Source: Bacteroidia bacterium (GTDB lineage Bacteria > Bacteroidota > Bacteroidia > Flavobacteriales > NORP286). Taken from it: 6,287 bases of DNA. The stretch is taken from assembly GCA_016763665.1 (NCBI GenBank), contig JAESTI010000013.1:1-6287 (forward strand). Reading direction: 5' to 3'. The notes below the pieces were generated by a model. It did no database searches. It saw nothing but the letters and a program-made list of their open reading frames with translations, and was not told where the DNA came from. This document shows, piece after piece, positions 6,100-6,287 of the stretch (the first letter of the stretch is position 1; each line of letters starts with the position of its first letter). The position numbers and the translations under genes are program-made.

Positions 6100-6287
6100 T
6101 TAAAACCTCACTCCAATCACCAATATATCATCAATTTGCTCTTCAATTCCTTTCCAGTTGCTAATCTCTCTATCCAATGCTTTTTCCTGGTCTCTTATAT
6201 CGAGATGCTGCAAAGATCCGAAAAACTGTTGTGCCCTCTTGGTTGAATACTTTTTTTGTTTTGGCCCCCCAAATTGATCAGGAAACC
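6100..6287 (-). CDS. SpoIIE-family (PP2C-type) serine phosphatase, C-terminal end only (5' partial)
   Basis: 61 residues plus stop are visible; the rest lies beyond the right edge. The visible chain starts FPDQFGGPKQKKY, continues with a helical segment (SLQHLDIRDQEKAL then NWKG), and ends EQIDDILVIGVRF. This is how Bacteroidota SpoIIE/RsbU-like phosphatases end: a DGxxDQFGG-type motif, a helical insert, then a final (Q)xDD(I/V)xxxGx(R) strand whose aspartates (D52, D53 of the visible part) help bind the catalytic metal. The family dephosphorylates serine or threonine residues, often on anti-sigma-factor antagonists. In Bacteroidota, members commonly carry N-terminal TPR and TM segments; whether this one does cannot be seen. 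It lies 158 nt upstream of the TPR gene on the same strand. Confidence 0.85.
   Translation of the reverse strand, partial: FPDQFGGPKQKKYSTKRAQQFFGSLQHLDIRDQEKALDREISNWKGIEEQIDDILVIGVRF

Noticed and set aside
6074..6110. TGAGGT/ACCTCA stem at the end of the phosphatase gene as a terminator
   Set aside because: Only six pairs, a 25-nt loop and no T-run on the minus strand afterwards; too weak to call.
1..6287. tRNA, rRNA, CRISPR array or insertion sequence
   Set aside because: I saw no tRNA- or rRNA-like stretch, no spaced direct repeats of CRISPR type, and no transposase; the only tandem repeats are the TPR-coding ones.

Overview
The window looks like chromosomal DNA from a member of the Bacteroidota; I cannot place it below phylum. 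The indicators are a type IX secretion (T9SS) C-terminal sorting domain, SprB-type adhesin repeats, a Bacteroidota-style -7 promoter box (TAnnTTTG) upstream of two genes, AT-rich start regions without clear Shine-Dalgarno sequences, and a periplasmic TPR protein lying beside a SpoIIE-family phosphatase. Base composition is AT-rich with local GC-rich patches.

Left part, + strand. The window opens inside a secreted M43 (pappalysin/cytophagalysin-like) metalloprotease. It has the zinc motif, the Met-turn, an Fn3-like domain, two SprB-like repeats and a T9SS sorting tail. A 137-bp gap follows, holding a long imperfect hairpin and a -7 promoter box. Next comes trxB, a complete thioredoxin reductase. 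Facing trxB tail to tail, with stop codons overlapping, is a 48-codon minus-strand gene for a very small predicted lipoprotein.

Middle. Positions 2742-2989 hold no convincing gene. An AT-rich leader for the small lipoprotein gives way to a GC-richer patch of unknown origin.

Right part, - strand. A 983-residue protein fills 2990-5941. It is two complete TPR plus three-TM membrane proteins joined in frame, with what looks like the second protein's signal peptide still present at the junction. The first half has tandem 120-nt TPR repeats. One of them is interrupted by an exactly 42-nt GC-rich palindromic insert that keeps the frame. A close match to the Bacteroidota promoter (TTTG-N19-TATGTTTG) ends four bases before the ATG, which predicts a leaderless mRNA, and a 12-bp palindrome sits in the promoter spacer. 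Upstream on the same strand, the window ends inside the C-terminus of a SpoIIE/PP2C-type serine phosphatase.

How the genes may work together: the TPR protein has no recognisable output domain, while its neighbour is a phosphatase family that in Bacteroidota is often itself fused to TPR and TM segments. A sensor or scaffold paired with a phosphatase is a reasonable but unproven reading. The protease, trxB and small lipoprotein show no evident functional link to this pair.
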